DNA from: Przewalskia tangutica
Lineage: Eukaryota > Streptophyta > Magnoliopsida > Solanales > Solanaceae
Assembly: GCA_029844215.1 (NCBI GenBank)
Contig: CM056740.1
Coordinates: 24,161,873 to 24,225,872, forward strand
Direction of reading: 5' to 3'
Length of the DNA stretch: 64,000 bases
Shown: one piece after another, positions 1-10,050 of the stretch
Layout of the letters: every line of letters begins with the position of its first letter
How positions within the stretch are numbered: the first letter of the stretch is position 1
The notes under the pieces: generated by a model
What the model was told of the DNA's origin: nothing
The model's database searches: none
What the model saw: the letters and a program-made list of their open reading frames with translations, nothing else
Made by a program: the position numbers and the translations under genes

Positions 1-1579
1 ATACTTTCCTTTAGCCACTAAACGAAACCCTAAGGAAAACCTTCATAGTCGTTTGAAGTGTTAAGTAGAAGTTGCGTAGAACTTCTAAGGGTTGTTTGGA
101 GCGGGTTGGAGCGCACGGAGTAGGAGCTTAACGTTGCTCAGGAGCGACATTAAACTTGGATAATTTTGGGCTCATCGAGGTAAATACTACTGTCCTTCTA
201 TTGTAATTGGAAATTACATACTGTAGTAGTATAGAAGCGAATATAAGATTCATAGAAGAGATTTGAACTGTAATAGAAGGATATTACAGAATAGACTTGA
301 ACTGAAATCACATCAGAAGAATTAAGTAGAAGATTAAATTGTACTTACATAGGACTGTATTTACAGTAGACTGATAACCTTTATTGGTTGAATGTTCTGC
401 GAGTAGCATGTGCTACTTGGAAGGTGGACAAGGCTAGCCGGGTTATAGCCGTGGAGCGTTTTGCTTATAGTCGATAATCGTCGCGAGGTATGTGATTCTT
501 CCTATACTCTTGAGCATGAAGTATTTTAAAAGAATATATATATAGTACGGTAGACGTACGTGTGGCAATGTCTTTTGACTTAAGCCTGAATAATAAGAAT
601 CTTGAACTATTTTAAAAGTATATATAGTACGGTAGACGTACGTGTGTTAACTGAACGTAGTTGTACGGCAATGTCTTTTGACTTAAGCCTGAATATTAAG
701 AAACCTTTTTTTTTGGAAAGAAGAGTAATACTTGGTTTTGAAAACATAAGAGTTATACTAGCTTTATGGGAAGTTAGGTATAACGTCTTAAGAGAGATAA
801 ATAGAATGGTTTACTGATTTTTAGAAGTTAAGAGACTTAATCTTAAAAGATAAGAGACTTGACTTAATATGGATGTTTGTGTGAAACCTCATTCGTGAGT
901 AATGAGTACTTGGTTTTTAAAAGGGAATAACGTTTTACTGATTTCGGAAATCAGAATGAGTATCGACAAACCACTGCAGCGTTAATAAAGGAAAATGTAT
1001 TGAATAAAAAAAAATATTATTAAAACCAGTAGAAACCTCCATCTGCATAGAAGCTAAGATGAGACAAAATTACATTTCCTAGATCATGGCTGCTTAATAA
1101 GATTGATTATGAACAAGAATAACCTACACTCATATAAGACATATGTTTCTCAGATTGTTTAAAAGAGAATTATATTCTTAAATGATTAAGACTATGAACT
1201 ATGAAACTTTTCTAAAATAAAGAGACCTGAGTAATTGAAATTAGGCAAACTGGAACTTTAGGGGAAAAAATGTTGTTGAAAAGGAAAGTGTTTTGATTTA
1301 CCTAAAAATGTGAGTCACTCTATTTCTATACTACGGGTATCGGGTGACCTTTATAAAAGGAATGGGTCTCTTTAAAAGGAATTTAACGTACGTAGTACTT
1401 TAGGGTTAAAACCCGGACTTTGATATAAAATGGAAGTACCTTGAGTTGTGTATAACTTGCCTATGCTTGTTGTTGTATAACTTGCCTATGCTTGTTGTTG
1501 TAGAACTTTCCTATGCTTGTTGTTGTGTAACTCGCCTATGCTTGTTGTGATAGCCTTTGTTGTGCAAGAATTGTGTTTC
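1..1579 (+). mobile_element. Type A LTR, partial (3' part of U3 onward)
   Basis: The sequence enters the window inside a type A LTR. It matches the stretch from 26,060 onward (AACGAAACCCTAAGG, then GGTTGGAGCG and TTGGATAATTTTGGGCT) and the equivalent parts of the LTRs starting at 34,758 and 59,475. It runs without a coding frame to position 1579, where another type A LTR begins abruptly with TGTTATACC. I read it as an older LTR split by the element at 1580. The remaining 3' part of this LTR is not recognised elsewhere in the window. Confidence 0.75.
1451..1550 (+). repeat. 25-bp tandem repeat, 4 copies, inside LTR
   Basis: The unit TATAACTTGCCTATGCTTGT plus TGTTG is repeated at 1451, 1476, 1501 and 1526 with a few substitutions. 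The same 25-bp unit recurs in reverse orientation three times in each LTR of element C (16032-16103 and 21506-21577), so it is an ancestral LTR minisatellite with variable copy number. Confidence 0.85.
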
Positions 1580-1900
1580 TGTTATACCCCGTAGTTCCAG
1601 GGTAGGTATGTGAGGACGTACGTACGAGTATACGACAGAAATTTTGGAAAGAAAGAAAGATGTGATTTTTCGACGGAAAAGTCTCCGGTTTTTGTGAAGA
1701 AAAAGGTTCGTTAATGGGAATTGGATTCCCAGATTTGGTATTTGGACTTCTTGGATTATATTAGAATTTTGAGGTTTTATTTTCGGAAATGGTCACGTGG
1801 GGCCCACGGGAGAAATTTACGATTTTGTGGGGCCCGCTTTGTTTTTGAGGTTTCCGGCATTTTGGATATTTTCGGAAGACGAAATATTTTGGACGAATCG

Positions 1901-1922
1901 GGGGGCGACACGTGTCACCCCC
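1901..1922. promoter_or_regulatory. U3 palindrome with G-box core
   Basis: GGGGGCGACA followed by CGTGTCACCCCC forms an imperfect palindrome centred on ACACGTGT, which contains the plant G-box CACGTG. The same palindrome occupies the same U3 position in every type A LTR here. Confidence 0.6.
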
Positions 1923-2104
1923 TTGTGTGGCCATGTGGGCCGAAATGGTGTGACAAGTGGCTAGCCACTTGTCACCTACTCACTTGGCCGATTTTGGCCT
2001 TGACACTTGGTAGCCTATTTCGTTGGCCATGTGTTGTGGTGGGACCCACACACACATGGCCCAATCTTGACCACACACCTTGCTTGATCCTAACCCTTGA
2101 ACCC

Positions 2105-2114
2105 TCTATATATA
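2105..2114 (+). promoter_or_regulatory. Putative LTR TATA box
   Basis: CTATATATAC followed by a CCCCTTAAG tract and a 'tca tcc' start-like context. It lies at the position where other type A LTRs have CTATAAATACCCC. This is the likely U3/R promoter of the element, inferred from position and conservation. Confidence 0.5.
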
Positions 2115-4677
2115 CCCCCTTAAGTTGAAGAGTATTTCATCCTCACTTGAAAGCCTTTCAAGGCAAAAATACTCCCTCCCTCTTTGTGGTGTTTCGTCCG
2201 CCCCTCTCCCCCTTGTGTAGAATACTTTGGGTATTGTGGTATAATACCAAATACCTTGGCCTAGTATCCCTAGTAGTATTCCAAAGTTGTTTGAATACTA
2301 GGAGCCCGGAAATACTACTTTATTCCAAAAGTCGCAAAATGAAACCCTAGAAAATCTTCATAAGCTTGGTTGAAGTTTTAAGAGAAGTTGTTTAGAAACT
2401 TCTAAGGGTCGCTTGGAGCGGGTTGGAGCTAAACGTTGCTCAGGATCGACTTTAATCTTGGATAATTTTGGGCTTATCGAGGTAAATAATCTATGTCCCC
2501 CTATTGTAATTGGAAATTACATGTTGTAGTAATATATAGTTGAGTATACTATATATTGATTGAGTACTGAAAAGAATTGAACTGTATTTACATGTATGTA
2601 TTTACGAGATCGTTGTATTATTGTGAAGCAGAATTGAACACGTCAGGTTAGGCGTGTAATCCTGAGTTGTTGGCCAGTAATGGCACAGTTAGGAGGAGAT
2701 TTATGTGATCGCGGGGAGGTGCCGCGAATTTTCTCAGAGAATCGAGAATGTTTACTTAAATATTCTACGAAGAGAACTAGAGATTGATAGATATTGTGGC
2801 CTTTATAGGTGGATCTTCTACGCGCGACATACTTGACTTGGCTTGTGGCTTAAGCTAAAAGGTATGTGATTCTTCCTATACTCTTGAGCATGATTGTTGT
2901 AAACTATATAGTACGGTAGACGTACGTGTGTGAAATGGATTTTGTTTGTTTAAAACATAAAGTGTTATAATGGCTTTATGGGAAGTTAGTTATAACGACT
3001 TTATGAAAATAAAAGAAAGATTTGGTTTTGACTGTAAAACGACTTGATTTTGAAAGTTAAGAGACTTGATCTTGAAAGACAAGAGACTTGACTTATAACG
3101 ACTTGTTTTTTTTGGAAAAAGAGAAGTAACTTGATTTAAGTATAGGTTACTTGCTTTGAAAAGAGTAAAGTTATTTGGGTTTTAAAAGAACACTTGTTGT
3201 TGTTTTAAAAGAAAAGCCCTTGGTTTTAAAAAGTATAGAGTACTTGATTTTAAAAATCTTATAAAGATTTTCTGAAGGTGTAGTAATTTGGTTTAAAAAG
3301 GGAAACGTGTTTTAATACTACGAGTATTAGTATCATGTGGCTTTTACGTAAAAAGAGGTCTTTTTGAAAGAATGAAAGTATGTAGTATTTTGGGTTTGAA
3401 ACCCGGATTGTTGATAAAAATGTATGTATGTTGAACTTGCCTATGCTTGTCGTGATAGTCTTTGATGTGCAAGTGTTTTGTTGATGTGCTACCGTGACCC
3501 TCTGGGAGGGCCGGTTATCTGATTGATTGTTGGACATACTGACACGTTGGATTTTCCACGAGTATGCGTCCACTTTGATTATCATCTTGTTATTCCTTTG
3601 GACATGCTGACGTGATGGATGTTCCACGCACGCGTCCCGTAGGATGGTTTCATGGCCATGACTTCCGGGTGAGATGCCGGTCATGCGGTCATCGTGAGGT
3701 TCAGATTGTTAGTCCATGGACCGCTAATCCATGAAGCTTGCCGCAGCGACGGCGATCACGCTTGATTTGTACGTGTGGTTCAGGCACACTTTAGATACTT
3801 GTTCTGGTCATTTCTCGTGTATCGGTAGCCTCTGGTAGATAGCTTGAGATACTTGCCTCGGTCATATCTCTTGAGACGGTTGGCTAGTGCGTTAGTTTTG
3901 GTACTTGCCTCGGCGATTCGTGGCTAGCTTTTGGATCCGTAATTAGCTTTCGTACTTGCCCGTGAAGTTTTATGACTAGCTTTTGGATCCGTATAGAGCG
4001 ATTCTACTCGCCCGACGGTTTGATACGACGCAGCAGATCTAGTGTTCGAGTTCACATACGGGTGTTGTTTTACATCATGTATCGCGGTGAGGAATGAGTT
4101 CCACGGGCATGAGTGATATTATGGGCGTGAGACCCATAGTTATGTGTGAGTGATTATTCGGGATGTCGCCCCTTACTTGACATAATCACATTTATTTCAA
4201 ATGGTTTTATAAAATGATGAAATGTGATTTCATTCTGATATTTTCGCCACATACTGTACTGTTGCCAGATCGACTTCGGGCTGCGTTCATGCCGCAGTAG
4301 AGGTACATCGGTTGTGGATCCTCGCCATAGGATCTCGCCAACAGATTGGGAAGCTCCGTTTCTCGAGGCTTATCTTTTGGTATGTTTCCCGAGTTGTAGG
4401 TTCTTGTACATTCGGGGTATGGCGGCCCCGTCCCGTCATAGTTGTTATTACATTCTTAAGAGGTCTGTAGTAATCGCTAGGCGGTGTTGTAAAGGATTGT
4501 AACTGTTCGGTTTTATATATACACATGAAGGCGACCGTTTTGGTTGGCCTATTTTCTTATGATGTATCTTGTTTCATGTTCATGTTTTTATTTCCGCTAA
4601 TTTTCTCTGATGTTGTATCACTAGGGTGCCCGGGGTAAGGCACCAGTCACGGGCCCCGGTTCGGGTCGTGACAAAAG

Positions 4678-4689
4678 TGGTATCAGAGC
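4678..4689 (+). other. Primer-binding site (initiator tRNA-Met)
   Basis: TGGTATCAGAGC lies 4 bases after the LTR end (CA at 4672-4673). This is the standard plant Ty3/gypsy and Ty1/copia PBS complementary to the 3' end of initiator tRNA-Met. It would prime minus-strand DNA synthesis. Confidence 0.9.
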
Positions 4690-4735
4690 AGTTAATCCTC
4701 GGAAAGTGTCTACAGACCGTGTCTAGTAGAGTCTT

Positions 4736-4769
4736 GATTATCGGTGTGTTGTGCACCACATCTATAATC
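4736..4769 (+). promoter_or_regulatory. Leader hairpin with palindromic loop (DIS-like)
   Basis: Lower stem GATTAT/ATAATC, a constant C-T mismatch, upper stem GGTGTG/CACATC with one G-T wobble, and an 8-nt loop TTGTGCAC ending in the self-complementary hexamer GTGCAC. It lies 46 nt after the PBS and about 110 nt before the gag start. Six related copies occur in the window. By analogy with retroviral dimerisation loops it may mediate genomic RNA dimerisation or packaging; that role is inference. Confidence 0.55.
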
Positions 4770-4879
4770 AGGAGGCTGCAGGACATTTAGGATTGGTTTC
4801 CATTCTTCTCATTTTGAGATCGTGCCTTAGAGCTGTGTTATAAGTTGGACCCCTCTGACGTTATTCGTTTTTACCAGCT

Positions 4880-6165
4880 ATGCCTCCGCGCAAGGCAACC
4901 CGGCCTGGCGGGCAGCCGAGGAGCCGCTAGTAGGATACAGAGGAGTACGAGGGCGCAGCCGGTTATTACTGAGATAGTGCTTGACGGCGAGTTTTGACGC
5001 CGCCACAGCGAAGCTTAGAGTCGCGGCGGTGGCTGCGAGACCACTGCACGAGCCTCCATCCCACACTGAGCAGGGAGATGGGTTACAAGGAGATGGCCCG
5101 ATTACTAGCCGTGATCGCGCGACATGAGGATAGGCCGGATGCAGCAGCCTGGGGCCCAAAGAGCCGGAGTTCACCCCATCGGATAGTTTGAGGCTACGGA
5201 TTTTCCGAGTTGTAGCCCGCCCGAGTTCTATGGGTCGAGGCACGAGGATGATCCGCAGGAGTTCATCCGTCGATTCCATGAAGGATCATGCGAGTGATCA
5301 AGGCCGAGACCGAGTCCGTGATTTTCGGTTCGCGTCGGCCGCGTGATACCGCGATCGGATCGTTTGATTCGCGAGCTGTCCCGGGGAGCATGCGCCTCAC
5401 CGTTTGGGACGAGTTCTCGAGGCATTTCTCGATCACTTCTTGCCTCCACGGATGGAGAGGCACGCCGCTGTGTTTACGACCGAGAGCGAGGACGCACGAT
5501 TCGAGTACAACGTAGAGTTCGACTCGTTGGCTCGATATGTCCTGCGTTAGTAGCTAATATGGAGGACGAGTGCACCGCTACGTCACAGGCTTGATGACTA
5601 CTTGGCGTAGTCTTGTTCGTGTATCGCTCACCGGCATGGACATTGCCCGCACGCAGCTCACGCACTAGTGTGAGGCACGAGAGACCGACGGATTGACCAA
5701 TACCAGCAGAAGAAGGCCAGGACGGCAGGGTCCTTTGACAACTTTCAAGGCGGACCGCCGCAGCAGCAGACTAGTTATGCACCTCCGCCCGCATCTGAGT
5801 GGTCCTCTGATCTTGAGGAGCGGTCGTGGCTCGGGTTGAGTTTTGAAGCGGGAGTGTTGGCCGGATGAAGCCACCCCAACCTCGGTGTGGCCAGTGTGGT
5901 AAAACCCATGCGGGGGAGTGTCGCGGTATTCGAGAGTTTGTTTTACATGCGGCGGCAGGCCATTTAGCGAAGAATTGTCCGACCGGTAGCGCGGATGTTG
6001 AGACTCGGCGCCGGGATCTGTGCGGGTTCTTCACCTTCGGCGGCTAAGCGAGGTGTTCATACACCGGCGAGCGAGCGGGTCGTGGTGGAAGCTCGATTCT
6101 AGCGGTCCTGGAACCGCCTATTTGATTTCGTATATCCTTTACACTCTAGAGACTGGTATGCATTG
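4880..6165 (+). pseudogene. gag: Broken gag (Ty3/gypsy chromovirus type)
   Basis: A degraded gag starts at the ATG of 'MPPRKATRP' (4880), the same start context as in the copies at 37392 and 63145. No frame stays open for more than about 85 codons, but matching pieces fall in order across three frames: a capsid-like segment near 5240-5430 ('HEDDPQEFI', then 'EAFLDHFLPPRM'), 'EFDSLARYV' near 5515-5540, 'LDDYLA' near 5595, and a zinc-knuckle region near 5880-5985 ('CGQCGKTHAGECR' then 'AAAGHLAKNCP', with the second knuckle's leading cysteines lost). A functional Gag would form the virus-like particle and package element RNA. Several stops and frameshifts make this copy non-functional as written, although some indels lie at CAG/CTG sites and may be sequence error. 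Confidence 0.75.
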
Positions 6166-6443
6166 ATGATGTGATGCTGTGCTAAGTATTATGTTAATTG
6201 TGAATTAGAGGCCCGGTTAGTAAGAGGGGAAGTTGGGTACATAGAGATTGTGAGCCCTAGAATATTATACGTGGAGACCTTAGAGGCGAGGCCGTCTTGG
6301 GTAAAAGTTTTGTTTGCGATTTGACCTTTGTTGGAGTGCATAGTATACGTGGGGTATAATTGCGTGATAAGTCCCTGAGGGGTGTGAATTATAAGAGGAT
6401 AGTTGAGCTAAGAAGACCACTAGGTTTTATTGACTTGATTAGT
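6166..6443 (+). other. Non-coding internal segment after gag
   Basis: There is no open frame of note. The segment resembles 38690-38957 of element E (for example 'GAATATTA..CGT..GAGACCTTAGA' followed by 'AGGCCG'). It separates gag from the conserved block, and no protease or RT motifs occur here. Confidence 0.55.
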
Positions 6444-6830
6444 GAGATTGTTCCGGATCGGGGAACAAGGTTTGGCGCGAAATGGGTCGGGTTGAGGCCA
6501 GATGGCGGGTCAACCCGCAGCCCGGAATAGGGTGGGGTCAATTTGTGGTGGTCCCGCTATGTGATAGGGTCACAAGAGTGTTAGGCCTAAGTTTAGGTAA
6601 CCATCGTATGAGCTCGTGGATGTGTTCGACCTGAATCGAATCGTGAAGGCCGGGAATGGCCTTAGAAGAAAAATTGGAACTAGTAAGATGACCGAGTGTG
6701 GAGGTAGTAACTCCAGGGTTGTGGAAACTGAAGCAATGACTGAAGTGTGGTACGTGTAATAGAAAGAGTTCAGGTATACAAGAAAGGTACGACGAGTAAG
6801 AAGAGGAGTGAACAATGTGTTATGAGAACG
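6444..6830 (+). other. Conserved non-coding block replacing pol (copy 1)
   Basis: Starting at GATTGTTCCGGATC, this block carries GGGTCGGGTTGAG, the near-palindrome GCGGGTCAACCCGC, GGTGGTCCCGC, TAGGGTCAC, a 'CATCGTATGAG..TCGTGGAT' segment and CCGGGAATGGCC. The same order occurs at 38958-39330, 44615-44850, and on the minus strand at 18490-18912 and 54290-54560. It has no conserved frame but several short self-complementary motifs, which suggests a cis-acting RNA role. In these elements it sits where pol would be. Confidence 0.65.
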
Positions 6831-7030
6831 GAAGTAATCATTTCTTTTGTGAAGTGAAGATGCGAAGGGAGTATACTTTAGACCTTGGGTGTGAGCTTTT
6901 TGTGATGTTAGAGGTGATTCCTTGTTGGTTTGAGATTGTATGTTATACTATGACCATTGATGACATGATTGGTTTCGTAAGTATAGTAGTGAAGACTATA
7001 CCGGCGCTTGTGTGTTTGGAGACTTCGAAG
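6831..7030. other. Unassigned 200-bp segment
   Basis: Homology to the conserved internal block fades at about 6830 and the antisense LTR begins at about 7031. A 74-codon open frame (6815-7039, plus) crosses this piece, but I recognise no domain and it reads into the flanking LTR. It may be unmatched internal sequence or filler DNA at a rearrangement junction. Confidence 0.3.
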
Positions 7031-9434
7031 GACACATGAACACCAGGTCCCACCTGTGTCATAATAAAACCGTACGGGGTAAGTACGAAGGCATAGCCGA
7101 CTACTAAAACCCACAGTACCAACAAAGTCATAAACTGTATCACGAGGTCTGTCTAGACCGCCACATGATCGGCCGCCACTCGCCCGCAATATCAAATGTG
7201 CGCGTCTAATCTCGAACTTCGCGACTCGCATAGGCCACACATAAAGGCGTATGAGGTATTCCCCGCATCGGGGGTAGCTACTCCCCGGCATCGTCCTGGA
7301 CTCGCAGTCCGCATGGCCACATAGACCGCATGGCCATAAAGACCGCACACTAACCTGGAACTCTCGTAGCTCCGCATAGGTCCCCTGGACCCGCATGAGG
7401 TATTCTCGAATCATAGTCCCGCATCGCTGAGTATACCCGCGTGGAGGCGACAACCCCGGTATCATGTCAAGAGGTGAGTGGTACAATACTATCATAACGG
7501 CTTATCGTTAAACAACGTAAGCACAATCAAGGGAAACCCCTTTACACAAACATCACAAGATACTAACACACGTAGCATCCTAAACATGTTTACTTATCAA
7601 ATCAACAAGAAAGTATTACAAGGCTATCACAAACCAACACAATCAAGTTATTCACACAAGGTACTTTCTACTTTATGTTAACAAGTTCGGGTTTTTATCC
7701 CCAAAGTACTTCATACATTAACTCTTTAAAAGATCCGTTTCTTTCACAAAAGTCACACAATACCCGTAGTATAAAAATAGAGTGACTATCTTTTTAAGTA
7801 AACCAAAACACTTCCCTTTGTAAAATCAAGTAACAACATTATTATTCAAACGTTCAAGTTTGCCTAATTTCAAATGCTCAAGTTTCTCATTTTCGAAAGG
7901 TTTCGTAGTTCATAGTTTTAATCACTTAATAATATAATTCTCTTTTAAAACAATCAGAACATATGCCTTAGGTGTGAGTAGGTTATTCTGCTCATAACAA
8001 TCTTAATAAAGCAGCCATGATCTAGGAAATGTAATATCATTTTGTCTCATCTTAGCTTCTATGCAGATGGAGGTTTCTACTGGTTTTAATAATACTTAAT
8101 TAGTCAAAACATTTCCCTTTATTAACGCTGCAGTGGTTTGTTCGATACTTATTCTGATTTCCGAAATCAGTAAAACATTATTCCTTTTAAAAACCAAGTA
8201 CTCATTACTCACGAATGAGGTTTCACACTTTTTAACAAAATTCATATTAAGTCAAGTCTCTTATCTTTTAAGATCAAGTCTCTTAACTTCTAAAATCAGT
8301 AAACCATTCTTTTTATCTCTCTTAAGTCGTTATACCTAACTTCCCATAAAGCTAGTATAACTCTTAAGCTTTTAAAACCAAGTATTACTCTTCTTTCAAA
8401 AAAAATGATTCTTAATTCTTTTGAAATACTTCAAGATTCTTATTATTAGACTCAAGTCAAAAGACATCGCAGTAAAACCACGTTCAGTTAACACACGTAC
8501 GTCTACCGTACTATATATATTCTTTTAAAATATCATGCTCAAGAGGATAGGAAGAATCACATACCTCGCGACGATTATCGACTATTAGCAAAATGCTCCA
8601 CCGCTATAACCCGGCTAGCCTTGTCCACCTTTCAAGTATAACATGCTACTCGCAGAACTTTCAACCTATAAAGGCATATACGTCTATCAACGTCTAGACT
8701 ACTCTGTAGAATATTCTAAGCAGAGGGTTCTCTATTCTACAGAAAATTGGCGCACTTCCTACCGTTAAGCTACACAAGTCATCAGTAAATACGATCTATG
8801 TAAGTCTGATTTAATCTTCTTCTTTAATATTCTTCTGATGCGATTTCAGTTCAATTCTTTTCTGTAATATCCTTCTATTACAGTTCAATTCTCTTCTGTA
8901 ATATCCTTCTATGAGTCTTATATTCATTTCTATACTACTACAGTATGTAATTTCCAATTACAATATAAGGACAAGAGTATTTACCTCGATAAGCCCAAAA
9001 TTATCCAAGTTTAAATGTCGATCCTGAGCAACGTTTAGCTCCTACTCTGGCGCTCAACCCGCTCCAAACAACCCTTAGAAGTTCTACGCACTTCTTCTTA
9101 ATACTTCAACCAACTGTGAAGATTTTCCTTAGGGTTTCGTTTTGTATCAAGGAAGTATAATAGTATTTACGGGCTTTTAGTATAGGGGTAACCTGGGAAT
9201 ACTAGAAGGTATTTGGTCCTAGGTATTTTGGAATAGTAACAATACTTGGAGAGTATTTTTCTACCAAGGGGGGGTATTTTACGAGAACAACTAGGCAAGG
9301 GGGGGGGGGTTGTTTCGGCCAAGGCCTTCTCAAGGGGGAGGGGGAGCTCTTTGGACGAGAGCTACACTAAGGGGGAGAGGGCTTTTCAAGACTTAGAAAA
9401 TGTTTGTGGATGAAGAAGTCTTCAACAAAGGGGG

Positions 9435-9444
9435 GTATTTATAG
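9435..9444 (-). promoter_or_regulatory. Putative LTR TATA box (antisense)
   Basis: GTATTTATAG on the plus strand is CTATAAATAC on the minus strand, preceded on the plus strand by the usual G-run. It is conserved at this position in type A U3 regions. Confidence 0.5.
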
Positions 9445-9614
9445 GGAAATCAATGACCAAGATCAATACAAGTGGTGGGCAAGTGGAGGGTGAGGATTTG
9501 CCCAAGTGCCCCCAAGCCATCTACTCCTCAATTCACTCCAAACATTGACCCATGGTTTAGGCCACAAAACATGGCACAAAACGTGCACACCATCGGCCAC
9601 AAGACCGCCCACTT

Positions 9615-9636
9615 GAGGGTGACAAGTGTCGCCCTC
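9615..9636. promoter_or_regulatory. U3 palindrome
   Basis: GAGGGTGACA and TGTCGCCCTC flank a two-base centre (AG). It is the antisense copy of the conserved U3 palindrome and is followed by TCGTTGGTCCAAAATATTTC, as in the other copies. Confidence 0.6.
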
Positions 9637-9849
9637 TCGTTGGTCCAAAATATTTCATCTCTCGGAAAAATCCGCAAAAATAATAAATGTCGCAACCGTA
9701 ATTTTCCCCTCGCAAAGTTTGGAAAACGTTTCGTCGGAAAACAATTCTTTTCGCTAGTTGTGCACAAATTTCGTCCCTTTGCCTACTTAAGGCTTAAACT
9801 TTTATACGTACGCCCTCACGTACATACTCTGGAAATACGGGGTATAACA

Positions 9850-10050
9850 GTAACCTTCGAGTTTTGTGAGAAGGGGTCGCGGACGGAAGGTCCATTGATA
9901 TGTTTACGTATGTTGTGGTGGCCATGTATGGCATCGTTGGTCCTGTGCAGTTTTGATTGATAGGCATAGTATAGAGTTTATGCCAGAGTTTGTATAGCTT
10001 GACAACCGACTAAGAACATTCGGGGACGAATGTTTCTAAAGGGGGAAGAA
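9850..10050 (+). other. 3' end of type B internal region with hairpin and PPT
   Basis: This stretch matches the last 150 bases of element D's internal region (the 'TGGCCATG..TGGCAT' segment and the PPT neighbourhood). It contains the hairpin AACATTCG-GGGA-CGAATGTT (10015-10034) and the polypurine tract AAAGGGGGAAGAA (10038-10050), directly followed by an LTR. It would prime plus-strand DNA synthesis. No coding frame is visible. Confidence 0.75.

Larger units (their letters stand above)
1580..4673 (+). mobile_element. Type A 5' LTR of first element
   Basis: This LTR of about 3.1 kb begins TGTTATACCCCGTAG and ends GGGTCGTGACA. It is followed at once by a PBS for initiator tRNA-Met, which makes it a 5' LTR. 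The first 600 bases hold a conserved U3 with a G-box palindrome and a TATA box. The middle is AT-rich and shared with the other type A LTRs. The last 900 bases are GC-richer. Short open frames inside (for example 141 codons on the minus strand at 3259-3684) are not conserved proteins. The 5 bases before the LTR are GTTTC; I could not find the matching copy on the other side because the right part of the element is lost or rearranged. Confidence 0.85.
7031..9849 (-). mobile_element. Type A LTR fragment, antisense
   Basis: On the minus strand this begins TGTTATACTG-like at 9849 (plus strand ...CGGGGTATAACA) and runs through U3, the A-type middle and into the GC-rich module, where it stops near 7031. 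The terminal part (GTGCCC...GTGACA) and the PBS are missing, so it is a truncated LTR. Within 7150-7450 is a run of 'CGCATGAGGTATTC', 'GGTAGCTACTCC' and 'GCATGGCCAC' motifs shared with 50460-50730, 56290-56530 and 61900-62130. The 195-codon minus-strand frame at 6908-7495 covers this GC-rich module and shows no recognisable domain. Confidence 0.8.

Noticed and set aside
3259..3684. 141-codon minus-strand frame inside the first LTR
   Set aside because: It is not open in the other type A LTRs and has no recognisable domain; it is a chance frame in LTR sequence.
4678..4689. Possible tRNA gene at each TGGTATCAGAGC
   Set aside because: Only the 12 bases complementary to the tRNA 3' end are present, always just after an LTR; there is no cloverleaf around it.
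6908..7495. 195-codon minus-strand frame, the longest in the window
   Set aside because: It covers the GC-rich LTR module made of repeated CGCATGAGG-type motifs, crosses the LTR breakpoint, and homologous modules at 50460, 56290 and 61900 are not open in that frame.
9472..9960. 162-codon open frame on the plus strand, one of the longest in the window
   Set aside because: It runs through the antisense U3 of a type A LTR, across the LTR end, into type B internal sequence. It mixes two elements and shows no domain.
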